Shown here: piece by piece, positions 1 to 12,264 of the stretch
Numbering within the stretch: the stretch's first letter is position 1
Layout: the number at the start of each line of letters is the position of its first letter
From: Maniola hyperantus
Lineage: Eukaryota; Arthropoda; Insecta; Lepidoptera; Nymphalidae
Reading direction: 5' to 3'
DNA: 64,000 nt
Assembly (NCBI RefSeq): GCF_902806685.2
Contig: NC_048560.1
Location: 6,290,212-6,354,211 of the forward strand
The notes under the pieces: model-generated
Seen by the model: only the letters and a program-made list of their open reading frames with translations
Database searches by the model: none
Told to the model about the DNA's origin: nothing
Position numbers and translations under genes: made by a program

Positions 1-59
1 TATAATATCTGCCTACTTCTATTGCTACAACAACAATAATAATAATTTCAAAATAGCTG

Positions 60-262
60 TCATAAAAATCCACACTCGATACTATTCAAAACCCCTTTTT
101 CCCCCATTAGGGGTTAAATTTTCAAAAACCCTTTCTTAGCGGATGTCTACGTCACTATAGCTATCTGCATGCCAAATTTCAGCCCGATCCGTCCAATAGT
201 TTGAGCTGTGCGTTGATAGATCAGTCAGTCAGTCACCTTTTCGTTTTATATACGAGTATATC
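60..262 (+). repeat. A1-family repeat, 5'-truncated
   Basis: It matches the A1 copies at 14 and 17 kb: AACCCC...AGGGGTT, then CCAAATTTCAGCCCGATCCG and a GTCAGTCA run ending in a CCTTTT...TATATA tail. Confidence 0.8.
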
Positions 263-869
263 ATAGTTTTCATGAATACCTACTACATCCATTCTCCGGC
301 TCGGGTCAACGCAGCTTAACCTACACAGTCTGACCTACGACAGACGTTCTTGCAAGTCAGCAACACCGTTCGTTATAGATGTAATCTCATTTATAAAAGT
401 GGGTTAAAATAAAAATATACAGTTAAGTTGTGTAGCGGTTAACTGCAGTCACACCTGTCTAACTAAACCCACACCTTATGTACTTGAGTTAATATGTAAT
501 GTTTTATGGCCTTACTAGCTTATGCCCGCGACTTCGTCCGCAGTTTCACGCTAGACATACACGATCAAGTTTACCGGTCAAGTTTGCAGCGGACTTGAAG
601 CGGCGGCGTCCAGTAAACTTGACAGTGTATGGGCTATCAGTTGACTGGACGCCTCTTCAAGTCCGCTGCACACTTGACGGTAAAATTGAGCATGTATGGC
701 CAGCGTTAGGTTGTTAGAAATCCTGTAAAAACGCTTTGATTTTCTAGAATAACTAGAAGGTTCAAAAAGGTTCCCAATTCAAACAAATCGTATTTGTAAG
801 AAATCAAACCTCTATTGTGAAGTAAACCTAGAAATTAGAATGTACTTCGTATCCATATCTACTTATCTA

Positions 870-1094
870 CTAATATTATAAATACGAAACTGTGTCTGTC
901 TGTATGTTTGTCTATCTGTCTGATAGCCTTTCACGGCTCATCCATTCAACCGATTTTGATGAAATTTGGTACAGAGATAGCTTGCATACCGGGGAAGGAC
1001 ATAGGCATACTTTTTATCCCGGAAAACCAAAGAGTTCCCACGGGATTTTAAAAACCTAAATCCACGCGTACGAAGTCGCGGGCATCCTCTAGTC
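870..1094 (-). repeat. A2-family repeat
   Basis: Reverse orientation: begins CTAATATTATAAATACGAAA with a GTCT-rich stretch and ends in a GACTTCGTACGCGTGGATTT-type head. It is one of about fifteen A2 copies in the window. Confidence 0.8.
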
Positions 1095-2530
1095 TAAGAT
1101 AAGAGAGTTTTCGGTCGCGACTAAAGTATTAAAAAGCTGGACAAAGGTCATAAAATATATCCATAATTATTAGAGTTCATAATTAATTACTTAATAAAAT
1201 AAAGATTAAGTAATCCGCATATTTATCACCCAAAGAGCAAAAGCATCTTAAAACACACTGAAAAAAACCTTACCCAAAGGGCAAAATCATCTAAAAACAC
1301 ACTGAAAAAAACCTTAGACTTAAAAAAACATCCATGAACATGTTTTAGTTTTAACGAATCAATAGTCAAGATAAATGCCAAAGAACCCTTTTGAAAATCA
1401 AAACAATACCAAATTATTTAATCATACACTCAATATAATCACTTCACATACCACATACACAATGGATCATTCCATAATGTAACTATTGTCATAACACGAT
1501 TGATCTATAAACCGATCTATAGATCATTGATCCATGCGTCTGCGCGTACGCAGGAACCGCGAAACACTAGTTTCAAAGATACCAAGAGCGGGAAATCGTA
1601 AACATCGAACGGAAGTGAGAGGGATGTATGGAGTTAGAAAGGGATGGACTGTGATTTGTTTGTGCAACTTTTAAATTAAACCTTGGTCATTGTCATAGAT
1701 TAATGAATTCTAGAAGTTTAATCGTTAAAGCACTCGCCTTATGCCTAATATTAAAGTAACAGATACAAAATGGAGATTTAAAAAGTTACTTAAATGGCAC
1801 AAAAACTTTCAACAAATTAGTGAAGTTCACCGGAGTTGAGAAATAGGTAAAAAACTACCTCTCCCACCAGGTAGAATTTTTTGTATATTTATCCCACATA
1901 AAAATGGGATTAGAAACTTGAAATGATACTGAACTTGATATTAGTTTATTTTATGACGTTGGCACTCACTAAGATAGGATCTTAGGAAATTCCACCCCTA
2001 AGGGGGTTACATAAGAGATGAAACTTTGTATGAAAGTCCCGTCATTTTTCACGTTAAATCAATGAAAAATTGGTATTTGGGCTGTCCATTAAAAATGAAT
2101 AAATATACGTGTTATCACGGGTTTTCGAAATTTCAGCCCGGGGTGAAAGATTATATTTTGTCATACAACATTATAAACCAGACGCTATCAAACAAAACGT
2201 AGCTAAAGTCATAGTAGTTTTACTGTAACACGTTATTTCATGTTTCACAGTAAATTCAATCAGTAAATGTAACGTATAAAATAAAACCCATTGCGAATCG
2301 AATCACTGCATTGCAGACTCGCATTAAACGAACGTTACCTCTTACCTGTCACAGATTAAGGTCAAAAACTATAAACTTTAGTATCACAGCGACTACAGCT
2401 TTCATCGGCGAATTTAAGTACGTATTAACTAAAAGCCTGGCGAAATTAAATGGTTTAAAAGTTAAATTCAATCCTTGTTTCGCAACTTTCATTTTGGTAT
2501 CCGAATAATGTATTTAAGTGACAGTGGATT
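1095..2530. other. AT-rich intergenic stretch without recognised features
   Basis: No gene or known repeat was recognised. It contains a ~50-bp direct duplication at 1231-1318 (CAAAGAGCAAAAGCATC and CAAAGGGCAAAATCATC, each followed by an ACACACTGAAAAAAACCTTA block). Confidence 0.5.
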
Positions 2531-2905
2531 ATTTCGCACTAGCTGATGCCCACGAAGGAACAAAACCAAGTTGATCGATGTTATAGGACAAGCAAGAAAA
2601 CTGAAGTGGAAATGGGCAGGTCACGTTATGCGACAGTCGGACAATAGGTGGACGCAGGAGAGCACAGTGGTGTCCACGCTACATAACGCGTCGCCGTGGC
2701 AGGCCCCGCACGCGCTGGCGCGCAGATCTGGAGGAATTTGATGGCCTCGGTGCGCTCTGGACGCGTCTGGTCGCTAACAGGGATACCTGGAAGAAAAAGG
2801 GGGAGGCCTTTGCCCGCGTTTGGGATGACCTCTGAATTATTAGAGCTAGATATACCTTATAAGCAATATTGACCAAAAAAACAAAAAAAAAAAAAAAAAA
2901 AAGGT
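2530..2905 (+). mobile_element. LINE 3' end: reverse-transcriptase C-terminal remnant with poly(A)
   Basis: The plus frame reads TKLIDVIGQARKLKWKWAGHV, the C-terminal tail found in lepidopteran non-LTR retrotransposon polymerases. Frameshifts and a stop follow. A run of about 20 A ends near 2902, as expected at a retrotransposed 3' end. Confidence 0.75.
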
Positions 2906-3000
2906 ACTAATAATTGGAAAAAAATGAACGAGAGTTAAAAAAAAAATGTATATATATAAAAAAAAAAAAAATTAGAGGTAGGCTTATTTATTTATTTATT

Positions 3001-3205
3001 ATGATGCCCACGAATTCGTCAGCGCGGATTTAGGTTTTTAAAAATCCCGTGGGAACTCTTTAATTTTCCGTGATAAAAAGTAGTCTATGTCACTCTCCAG
3101 GTCTTTATCTATACACATGCAAAATCACGTCAATCCTTTGCACCGTTGCGACGTGATTGAAGGACAAACCAACAAACAAACATACTTTCGCATTTATGAT
3201 AAGGT
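3001..3205 (+). repeat. A2-family repeat
   Basis: It begins GATGCCCACGAATTCGTCAG and continues with AAATCCCGTGGGAACTCTTT and a tail with ACTTTCGCATTTATGATAAGG. Confidence 0.75.
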
Positions 3206-3662
3206 TTATAATGATGATCACAATGTGTTGTGTTGTTTATATGTGTGTGTTTTTATGAGAAAACAGAACTCAACTAAAGCTACTAGGGTTCTTAATGCGT
3301 TTTGTTTGAGAAAAAGCCCACAAAAAATCTCTGCCAGGTGTTCTCTTGTTGTCACCATCTCACATATATTCTTACTGAAATAAATTCTAAAGTTTCTTGT
3401 AAAAAAATTATTTCATTGAGAAGTTGGCAAATGGATGTTCAGTATTTTCTAAACAGAAACGGTGGCGCTTCTACGTAATTATAGTTAGTCTATGGAATGT
3501 TTACATTCAGTGACACGGAGCGGTTATTGAGATGAATCCGCTGACAGGAAGCTGGGTATGTCGCGTGTGATTTAAATATTACTTGTTACTATGTCATTTG
3601 AACAATACACTCGCATTCTGAATACTACGGTAATAATAGGCATTTTATTGCTAGAAGTAGGT

Positions 3663-3721
3663 ACGACAATAGTGCAACGGGTGGGATTTGAACCCACGGA
3701 CACACGACCGCATAGGTCTAG
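3663..3721 (-). repeat. S1 SINE-like head fragment
   Basis: The piece GTGCAACGGGTGGGATTTGAACCC is the reverse of the S1 tRNA-like head, including its B-box region. It is only a partial copy. Confidence 0.55.
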
Positions 3722-3837
3722 TAGGAGGGCGGGATAGTTGAAATCGCTCTCGTAGATAACCAGGGGAAGAGGTATTAAGAACATTGTAGAGAACAGTCAG
3801 AATATGCAAATTGCTTATTCATGTAAACTTTTTAAAA

Positions 3838-3935
3838 GTGTTTATGAATAGTCAGGTAGTTTTAATTTACCACTGGTTCGGAATGCCGTTCCTACCGAGA
3901 AGAACCAGCAAGAAACTCGGCGGTTGCTCTTTTTA
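3838..3935 (-). repeat. D-family repeat fragment (LINE 3' UTR-like)
   Basis: It contains CCACTGGTTCGGAATGCC and GAACCAGCAAGAAACTCGGC, the reverse of the copy at 28090-28170. It is common in lepidopteran LINE 3' ends, to my knowledge. Confidence 0.6.
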
Positions 3936-3945
3936 ATTTTTCAAT

Positions 3946-4075
3946 CGGAGATCGGGGGTTCGATCCCGGGCACGCACCTCTAATTTTTCGGAGTTATGTG
4001 CGTGTTAATTAAATATCACTTCCTTTAACGGTAAAGGAAACCATCGTGAGGAAACATTACGATATCGATACGATA
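3946..4075 (+). repeat. S2 tRNA-like SINE fragment
   Basis: GGTTCGATCCCGGGCACGCACC is followed by TAATTTTTCGGAGTTATGTG and AGGAAACCATCGTGAGGAAA, as in the full copy at 41.8 kb. The 5' end is cut and the 3' half is missing. Confidence 0.7.
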
Positions 4076-4093
4076 TACGGAATCATTCGAAAA

Positions 4094-4274
4094 GCCTCAA
4101 TAGCTCAACGGTTAAAGGTGGGGATTGAAATTCGAAAGGTCGCCGGTTCAAACCCCACCTGTTGCAGTATTGTCGTACCTACTCCTAGCACAAGCTTCAC
4201 GCTTAATTGGAGAGGAAAGGGGAATGTTAGTCAAGGCCCAAGGGCCATGGCTAATATTCTTTAAAAAAAAAAAA
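4094..4274 (+). repeat. S1 tRNA-derived SINE
   Basis: The tRNA-like head is GCCTCAATAGCTCAACGG (A-box-like TAGCTCAACGG) then GGTTCAAACCCC (B-box). A tRNA-unrelated body follows, ending TAATATTCTTT plus an A run. Similar copies lie at 23293, 25153 (reverse) and 39026. Confidence 0.82.
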
Positions 4275-4419
4275 ACTACGCGGCAGGTCATAGACTAAGG
4301 ATTAGGTACAAAACACAAGCCCAACAGGAATCTGTTTTTAGTTTTGCACAATGCTCACCACAGTAATATAAATACGCTTATGCCTTCTATGCAGCGATAG
4401 GTTAGGTATAGGTTTCTAT

Positions 4420-4817
4420 TAGCGATGTAACGATACCGATATATCGGCCGATATAATCGACAGGCCGATATATCGGCATCGCCGATTTAAATACAGCCGA
4501 TACACAGTTTGAAAAGCGCGCGAAAAGAACGGATTTGATTCCTTGATAAATGTTACCCAAATAAATGTTGATATGATATTTTACCTTTTTTCATTATTTT
4601 TAATTTCCATTTTTGCCACACTTTACAGAATGGAGTCTCTATTTATTCTATGTAACATCAGTAAGTTTTATGCATATAAAGTACATCATTATTTATTTAC
4701 TGGATGTATTTACTACTAAGCCATCGATATCGGTATCGGTATCGGTATCGCCGATTATTTTCCTCGATAATCGGTATCGGTATCGTATCGGCAAATTCAT
4801 GTATCGTTACATCCCTA
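4420..4817. mobile_element. hAT-type non-autonomous DNA element with intact 8-bp target duplication
   Basis: The ends are TAGCGATGTAACGATAC and its near inverse GTATCGTTACATCCCTA. The 8-bp flank GTTTCTAT is present at 4412-4419 and again at 4818-4825. An 8-bp target duplication and TA(G)...(C)TA ends are hAT hallmarks. The interior is a run of ATCGGTATCGGT repeats with no transposase. Confidence 0.88.
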
Positions 4818-4984
4818 GTTTCTATTATCATCATCATCTTGATCAACCGATCGCCAGCCCACGACTGAGTAAGGGTCTCCGCTTGAGCCTAGGAAGCCCT
4901 GGATCCCAGTTCCCAGTTGATTCAATTTCAAAAATCTCTAAGAATTTTAAATTACTGTTGTCCATCCCATATAAGGATGGGATT

Positions 4985-5195
4985 TTTTTTCCGAATTCCA
5001 AGGTGCTGGAATGGCGACCTCGCACATGAAGACGCAGTGTTGGAAGGCCCCCACTAGGTGGACGGACGACATCAGACGAATTGCAGGGAGCCGCTAGATT
5101 CAGGCGCAAGACCGTGGCGTGTAGAAGTCCCTACAGGAGACCTATGTCCATTGTCCAGCAGTGGACGTCTATCGGTTGTTGATGATGATGATGTA
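4985..5195 (+). mobile_element. LINE 3' end remnant
   Basis: It reads KVLEWRPRT then a stop-broken VGRPP...WTDD-like tail, then GTCCAGCAGTGGACGTC and a GATGATGATG tail. The same LINE tail occurs at 24.7 kb and, reversed, at 24.9 and 63.7 kb. Confidence 0.7.
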
Positions 5196-5394
5196 TCAAA
5201 GTTTTCCGGGGTGTAAGAACTGAAACGGTGCGGATGTAGGCAAGCTATTCATCCCAAGTCACCCCGAGGCGTAGGCTGTAGACTTTAGTCGGGCAGTGAA
5301 TAGTTTACACTGCGCCATTGTTGTCGCTATACGGCTCGTGAATGGGAGTCAGAATTTTAAGATTTCTGCGTAACTTTACTCGACCGACGTAGAT

Positions 5395-5775
5395 AGTTTA
5401 GGTAGATAGATTCAAGAACATTCGCGGATGCGAATGCGAATAATATCTGCTACCAAAATTCGCGAATGCTTGCCGCCATTTGTCCATGGCTTGGTGACCT
5501 TGGCGGCAGTCCCGTTGCCAAAATGATAAAGAGAACTATGACTTGGTGATTTTGGCGGCAGTCCCGTTACCAAAATGATAAAGAGAAGACTGATAATGTG
5601 ATTACGAGGTTAAGTTACTTTTTATTACATTAAAAAACACAAGAAATTGTTTTATTAACCGCCTATTAAATCAAACAAAAAAATTTAATATTCGCAAAAC
5701 ATTCGCAAGTAAATTCGCGGAATGCGAATGCGAATATTCGAATATTCGCGAATGCGAATTTTCGTTACGTCACTA
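5395..5775. repeat. TTCGCGAATGCGAAT-bounded element with internal ~60-bp duplication
   Basis: The ends are rich in GCGAATGCGAATATTCG palindromes (about 5417 and 5715-5765). Inside, TTGGCGGCAGTCCCGTTGCC and the following AAAATGATAAAGAGAA are repeated about 58 bp apart (5501 and 5559). It is probably a TIR element; no flanking duplication was confirmed. Confidence 0.55.
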
Positions 5776-5790
5776 GTACTTACTTATCAT

Positions 5791-5912
5791 TATACTGGGT
5801 AGCTTATGCCAGCGACTTCGTCCGCGTGTACTACACAAATTTCAAACCCCTATTTTACCTTTTTAGGGGTTGTATTTTCAAAAAAATTCTTATCGGATGT
5901 CATAATACTAGT
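5791..5912 (+). repeat. A1-family repeat, 3'-truncated
   Basis: The head TAGCTTATGCCAGCGACTTC and the AACCCCTATTTTACC...AGGGGTT body are present; the GTCA tail is absent. Confidence 0.75.
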
Positions 5913-5998
5913 TACCATAGAATACTTAAGTTCCTACCTATTAGGTACTAAGTATTAGTACTTACTTCCTAATTTCATGCAAATCACAGACATAGGTA

Positions 5999-6216
5999 GA
6001 TCAGTTATAAATGCGAAAGTGTGTTTGTTTGTTGGTTTGTCCTTCAATCACGTCGCAACGGAGCAACAGATCAATGACGTGATTTTTTGCATGGGTATAT
6101 TGAAAGACCTGGGGAGTGACATAGGCTACTTTCTATCTCAGAAAATCAATGAATTCCCACGGGATTTTTAAAAACCTAAACCTAACGCGATTGAAGTCGT
6201 GGGCATCAGCTAGTTG
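5999..6216 (-). repeat. A2-family repeat (variant with CACGTCGCAACGG tail)
   Basis: Reverse orientation. It begins ATAAATGCGAAAGTGTGTTTG, includes CTTCAATCACGTCGCAACGG and ends GTGGGCATCAGCTAGT. Confidence 0.8.
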
Positions 6217-6673
6217 ATTATATATTTTAAGTCTTGCCACGGTCTGATTGCAGCCAAGCTCTAGTGTATAAATTAAAAAAAAAGTATATTATTAATTTAA
6301 GACGTAACACAACAGCAGTCAACCTAAAACATTTTATCTAAGTGGGGCTTCTCGATTTTCCACATGATTTGAAGTTATCACCTGCATCATATGGCCCGGT
6401 TTTAAATTACTCGACCAACAGCTGTTTTGATGACGCCATGTGAATTTTTTGTTTAGTTACATCGATTGTTGATAGATGGCGTTAGTTGTATAATAAGTTG
6501 CGGGGTACTGATATTTGATCAATTACAAAATAATTATTCAAGAGAAGATTTCAAGGATCTTTCCTGACGGCCGAAAGTATTATTGACGCCTGCCAGTGAC
6601 GTCGAAGTCTCGACGGTTTGTTAGAAGTTCCCTAACTGTCGGAAACTGTGACACCGATGAGAAGAAATTTTAA

Positions 6674-7091
6674 AAACCGGCCAAGTGCGAGTCAGACTCG
6701 CGCACCGAGGGATCCGTACTACAATCGTATTTTTCACCATCAATCAAAAACTATTATGCATAAAAATAAATAAAAATCTGTATTTAGAATTTACAAGTAA
6801 AGCCCTTTCATATGATATGATACCCCATTATATATATTAATCTTACTTTGAAAGTTGAAAATACTAATTATTTGTTCATGAACACATTTTAATTATTTTT
6901 GTGATGTAACCACAAATTCACGGTTTTCAGATTTTTCCCCTTACGTTTGCTATAAGATCTATCTACCTGCCAAGTTTCATGATTCTAGATCAACGGGAAG
7001 TACCCTATAAGTTTCTTGATAGACACAACAGACAGACAGACAACGAAGTGATAAGGGTTCCTTTTTCCTTTTGAGATACAGTACCCTAAAA
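6674..7091 (+). repeat. B-family repeat, near full length
   Basis: It starts ACCGGCCAAGTGCGAGTCAG, has TATGCATAAAAATAAATAAA and GATTCTAGATCAACGGGAAG, and ends TACAGTACCCTAAAA. Nine clear copies occur in both orientations, plus two diverged ones. Coding potential was not seen. Confidence 0.85.
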
Positions 7092-7380
7092 ATCACTTAC
7101 CATCAGATGAAATCGTGGTCAAGGACGAAGCTGTTATCGATAAAAAAGTACCAGGGACACACAATTAATGAAGAGGTTCAAGAGACAGATAAAGAGTACA
7201 TTGACCCAGAAACTAAATATAATACATTACAATACAATACAGCACCTGACGACAATCAAAAGTATAGGCAACAATGATTTGTACATTTGCATACATTATT
7301 ATGACACTTACTAATGAAATAGAATAGAATGTATTAAAGCCTAGTTCACACTTAAGATTTTATTGGAGCTTGATGTAAAA

Positions 7381-7722
7381 AAAAACCGGCCAAATGCGAG
7401 TCAGACTCGCGCAGCGAGGGTTCCGTGCTCGGGTATTTTTTTCGACATTTTGCACGATAAATCAAAAACTATTATGCTAAAAGAGAAATAAAAATCTGTT
7501 TTAGAATGTACAAGTAAAGCCCTTTCATATGATACCCCACTTGATATAGTTATCTTACATTGAAAACAAAAATACTAATTATTTGTTCATGACTAAATTT
7601 TAATTGTTTTTTTGTGATGTAACCACAAATTCAGTTTTTAGATTTTTCCCTTCATTTGTGCTATAAGACCTACCTGCCTACCAACATGATTCTAGGTCAA
7701 CGGGAATATAATATTTCTATGG
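7381..7722 (+). repeat. B-family repeat, 3'-truncated
   Basis: It starts ACCGGCCAAATGCGAGTC and aligns with the copy at 6.7 kb up to GGTCAACGGGAA, then stops. Confidence 0.83.
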
Positions 7723-8262
7723 ATCCCATTTATAAAATTAGTATGAATATTAGTATGAATTTAGACAAGTTGTGAGCCCTGACCTCAGAATGATGTCTGT
7801 TAGAAGTAGCCCTATTGTGACACTTACTGTTAGAGCGAGATAGCTAAATGCATTTAAGCTCTTGTTAGAACGTGAAAAAATGATTATGTTTTGTCCTTAT
7901 CACCGTGGCCACTTTTTTTTGTTTGTCAAAATGTATTTGTACGTATTTGACAAACAACGTGAAGTGTAGAAGGAATGACATTTCACCATTTCACAATTGT
8001 AAGAAAATCTGCTTGAGCGACGCAAGTTGGCCACGCAAGTTGCAAATCTGACATATCTGTGGCGCTGACTAAATATGAGTGCACACTCGACCTAACCCAA
8101 CTAGCTGTAGGACACGGCTCATAGGTATACTGTAGCCGGCTAATACATGTCACGATAACATCCGGTCGGATGAGCCTATTAAATCATGTGTACGTGTGGT
8201 CGAGCCCTAACTGTAAACGATGGTGCAAGTGCATGAGCTATAGCGATATCTATATACTTTAC

Positions 8263-8442
8263 TATTATATAAAGAGGTAATGTCGTTAAGTTTGTTTGTA
8301 GGGGGTAATCTCTGGAAATACTGAACCGATTTTAAAAATTCTTTCACCAGTAGAAAGCTACATTATTCCTGAGTGACATAGGCTATACGGGATCTTTAAA
8401 AACCTACATCCACGCGGGCGAAGCCGCGGGGACCAGCTAGTC
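8263..8442 (-). repeat. Short A2-like repeat
   Basis: It has a shortened TTGTTTGTAGGGGGTAATCT start in place of the usual tail, then the ACATCCACGCGGGCGAAGCC head in reverse. Confidence 0.65.
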
Positions 8443-8454
8443 TTAAATATAGGA

Positions 8455-8868
8455 AAAAACTGGCCAAGTGCGAGTCAGGTTCGCGCAACGAGGGTTCCGT
8501 ACTACAGTCGTATTTTTTCGACATTTTGCACGATATTTCAAAAACTATGATGCATAAAAATAAACAAAAATCTGTTTAAGAATGCACAGGTGAAGATCTT
8601 TCATATGATACACCACTTGATAGTTATCTTACTTCGAAAATTGAAAATACAAATTTCTCATGACCACGATTTTTTTTGTGTGATGTAACCACAAATTCAC
8701 GGTTTTCAGATTTTTCCCCGAATGTCTGCTATAAGACCTACCTACCTACCAAATTTCATGATTCTAGGTCAACGGGAAGTACCCTGTACGTTTCCTGACA
8801 GACCGACAGACAACAAAGTGATCCTATAAGGGTTCCAATTTTCCATTTGAGGTACAGAACCCTAAAAA
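8455..8868 (+). repeat. B-family repeat, full length
   Basis: It runs from ACTGGCCAAGTGCGAGTCAG to TTTGAGGTACAGAACCCTAA. A CTATCGGACGT terminus begins immediately after it at 8873. Confidence 0.85.
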
Positions 8869-9238
8869 ACTATCGGACGTATACGTAAGCCGCGGCTGAC
8901 AGTCACGACGCGACAGATAGGATGCACAGTCGTTTGGGGCATATGCGGCTTGCGGACTCATCTGAACGTTTTCGGCTGACAAAAAAACGTCCAGCTGGCC
9001 AGAATTTGAACTATTGTAATTTTTTAAATTGATTTAATTATTTAAGTATAATTGACGAATTTTATTGTTCTTGGGTTAATTGGATTTTGTTGTTGTTAAT
9101 ACATGAATTTTAATATTGTAAAATTAGAATAATAAGTTATTTTGCATGTCACTCCATGGCAGATTGCAGGTACTGTACCCATAAGCCTAACATAACACAT
9201 GTACCTCAATCTATGCAAATAAATAAATGAAATTAATT

Positions 9239-10978
9239 CTATCGGACGTCCGAGCGCTCAAGGACGGCACAAGCTTGGACGATTTAACCTATGGACTTGT
9301 AACGCGCCTAATATTACGAGTAAAAATTTCTGTCACTTTTGGTGCGGGACGAGGAAACACTACATAGACAACTTGACACACTCACTCAACAAAGTTTTGT
9401 GTCATTATTAACACACACATATCTAAATCTTCAACACTACTACATTTTACGCACACTAATATGTTATATACATCAACATACAAAGACATTACGAGTGTAA
9501 GACAGTCAAATTGATTTGCGATGCTACCGTATCGATATTTTAAAATATATCGATAGTTTTTCAGAAACAAAAGTAGAAGTAAGAATTTATTACTCGTATT
9601 TTATTACTTAAAACCAGTGTTTGGTCAGCGTAGCGTATTCTTGCATACATTCACCTCACTTAATAGGTAATTATCCCAAAAACTAATAATGCAACGTAAA
9701 AATAAGAAAAATATTTATTTAAAAAATATGCACATACTTTTTTACTTATTTTATATCATTTCTAATCTTTTGTATTTTTTTATATAACGAAATTTTCATT
9801 TAAAATTTCGATAGTGAAAATGTGCTTATTAATGACTTATATTATTATATAATACAAAATAAACCTGACCGCGCAAAAGCCTACCAAACATAATTAGTAG
9901 GTATATCAATCAATAAAATGTTTTTTTCTTTCCAATCAATCATTTATTTATTGCACATTGGGTTTACATGGTAATTCCAATATGGTGTACTCTTTGTCCA
10001 AAAAAATTAAATATAAGTTATTAAATATAACACGTATTGCCCTTACAAATTAGCAATGCAAAAATTTTCTCAATACCTGCCGCTTTTACCCCACAGCAAA
10101 ATTCCATAAGACAGATATGATACTATGAAAATAAATTAGTAAACACACACGGTGGCCTCTTCTATTTTTAACACGTCATTATTTACCATTAGGTTAATGT
10201 TATGTACATTCTTGGCGATTTAATACATAAATTTTATACATTTCGCGCTTATCACTAAAATTGCGTTGCTTTAATTTTTTTTAAATGTATTAAGTACGTG
10301 AAATCACAGAAATCGACCAGTTTTATTACAAGTATAGGTAGCGAAAAAATTGTGGTAATTAATAATAACTATTCTTTACTTGACTTGAAGACGGTAATTT
10401 AGTCGTTAATAATAAAGAAAATGTTTTCATCGATATCGATAATCGAACCGCAATCACTATCGTACTACTACGTAATTTCATGCTGTTCACGCGTATTCAA
10501 ATTTTAACCTAATTTGTATGTATCGAGGGTTGCAATTGTTTAGAAAAAACAAAATATAGCTCGTGAGGAGTGTGACTCGTTTCTACCGAATTATTACGTA
10601 CTCAATTACTGAATCGGTAAAGTTCTCGATTGTTATTTTATTATAATAATTTATGTAATTTAATTTATAGAAAGCGTTTATTACACCAAAAATACTTACT
10701 TATGAAATGAAATTCCATCTTTTTGTAAATTTGATGTGTTTGATTTGTTCTTGCACTCACTAACGGCACAAACAGGCATTTTTCACCCAGCGTGTAAGAC
10801 GTCGTCACACATCGAAAACGATTCTGACAATGACAAAATCGATTCCGCAAACAGTGTTTATAAACGCAGTGGATTAAAAATCCATTACTATTGACAGAGG
10901 GGAATAATCATGCGAGGCGCGTCCTTAGGTTAAATCGTCCAAGGGCACAAGGTTGTGTCCTCTACTTACGTCCGATAG
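9239..10978. mobile_element. 1.7-kb DNA element with ~65-bp imperfect terminal inverted repeats
   Basis: The left end CTATCGGACGT...CTTGGACGATTTAACCTA matches the reverse of the right end (CTATCGGACGT...CCTTGGACGATTTAACCTA). The interior is AT-rich, with short stop-broken frames and no transposase I recognise, so it is non-autonomous or decayed. A further CTATCGGACGT end at 8873 suggests a relative next door. A target duplication was not identified. Confidence 0.65.
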
Positions 10979-11230
10979 CTTGCACAGTTCAGTGTACATT
11001 TTATTATACAGATACCTTAAGTCGCGGCGATCAACCAACCGTCTGATAATTTCAATTCAATTCAAATTTCTTTATTCTTTATTTTTAACTTGTTTCCAGA
11101 TTCAACGTTTGATCTTATAACTTGCACCAAACAAAATTGCATCATACTTAATATTACCGAGCAATGAACGCTCGCGAAAAAAATGAGGCGACCAACGACA
11201 CGAAGGCAAGCGGATTTCGCGACAGATCAT

Positions 11231-11275
11231 ACTTTATGGTTCCACCAGCGCAATAGCAATTTGCGGGACTTATAA
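11231..11275 (+). repeat. Terminal fragment of the CRE-bearing TIR family
   Basis: TGGTTCCACCAGCGCAATAGC then AATTTGCGGGACTTATA matches one end of the elements at 25.9 and 40.9 kb. Confidence 0.6.
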
Positions 11276-11372
11276 TCAACTTGTAAAAATCGGTTTCGCT
11301 GGTCATCTATTTGTTTAGTACCTTTTAGATTCGCCGACTTTTGAGACATCTATGGCCCTACCGCGGTTGTTT

Positions 11373-11475
11373 GACAGCAACAATGTCACGATCGCAATCA
11401 TCTCTGATTGGTTAATGCTTGCTCACTATTGGCCACAATGCATTGTTGCTCCTTGTTGCAACAAGAATCGCACAA
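11373..11475. repeat. MITE-like element related to 46733-46858
   Basis: GACAGCAACAATGTCACGATCGCAATCA and CTCTGATTGG recur in reverse in the segment at 46.8 kb, in the same order, with CTATTGGC between. Confidence 0.5.
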
Positions 11476-11999
11476 ATTCAGCCAGTCAGAACAATTGAGA
11501 TTGTAATAATGATTGATGCAGGTTTTAGACAATCGCCCCGCTGGTATCGAAACATGGCAGTTATCGACTTACTTTTATTAAGGTGGTAAAATCCGGACTG
11601 CATGATCGCTAACCTGTGGCAGCGCCTTGATTCGGTAAAAGCACAAAACACCATATTAATCACAGTCTATTTAAAAGGATATTCTATTGTTCCATTGTGT
11701 AATTATGTAAGATACTTACAAAATGACCTTCACCCGTTTCTTACACAATACATAAGGAAGCGACAAATTCTTTGGTCATTATTCATTATCCAGGTGTCGC
11801 AATCCTCTGTAATTTGTCAAAACACTTTCTTATAAAAGCGTTGATATAAGCTCCATCATTTTGAAAAATGGTTGTGGAAATAAACACATGACAATAGTTA
11901 GGGACTTTTGTTGTTTGTTGCTATGAAAGAGAATCCATACTATACCCTATCCGAGGAAAGAGTATATAGCGTGTATAGCGCTCTAGTGATAAGGCCCTC

Positions 12000-12262
12000 A
12001 GAAGTCTTTAGGCCGTAGTCCGCCACGCTGGCCAAGTGCGGATTGGCAGACTTCACACACCTTAGAGAACATTATGGAAAACTCTGAGGCATGCAGGTTT
12101 CCTCACGACGATTTCCTTCGACATTAAAACAAGTGATATTGACTTGCTCAAAAGTCAAAACGCACACATGACTCCGAAAAGTTAGAAGTGCGTGCTCGGC
12201 ATCGATCCCCGGACCTCCCAACTGGAAGGCCGACCTCTTAATCACTAAGCTATCACCGCTTT
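12000..12262 (-). repeat. S2 tRNA-like SINE
   Basis: Reverse orientation; contains TGGCCAAGTGCGGATTGGCA, GAGGCATGCAGGTTTCCTCA and the reversed head ATCGATCCCCGGACCTCC. Confidence 0.75.
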
Positions 12263-12264
12263 TT

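Noticed and set aside
4613..5029. Open frame of 138 codons (plus strand)
   Set aside because: It runs from AT-rich sequence through the ATCGGT repeats of the hAT-type element into a LINE tail; composition follows the repeats and no protein family is visible.
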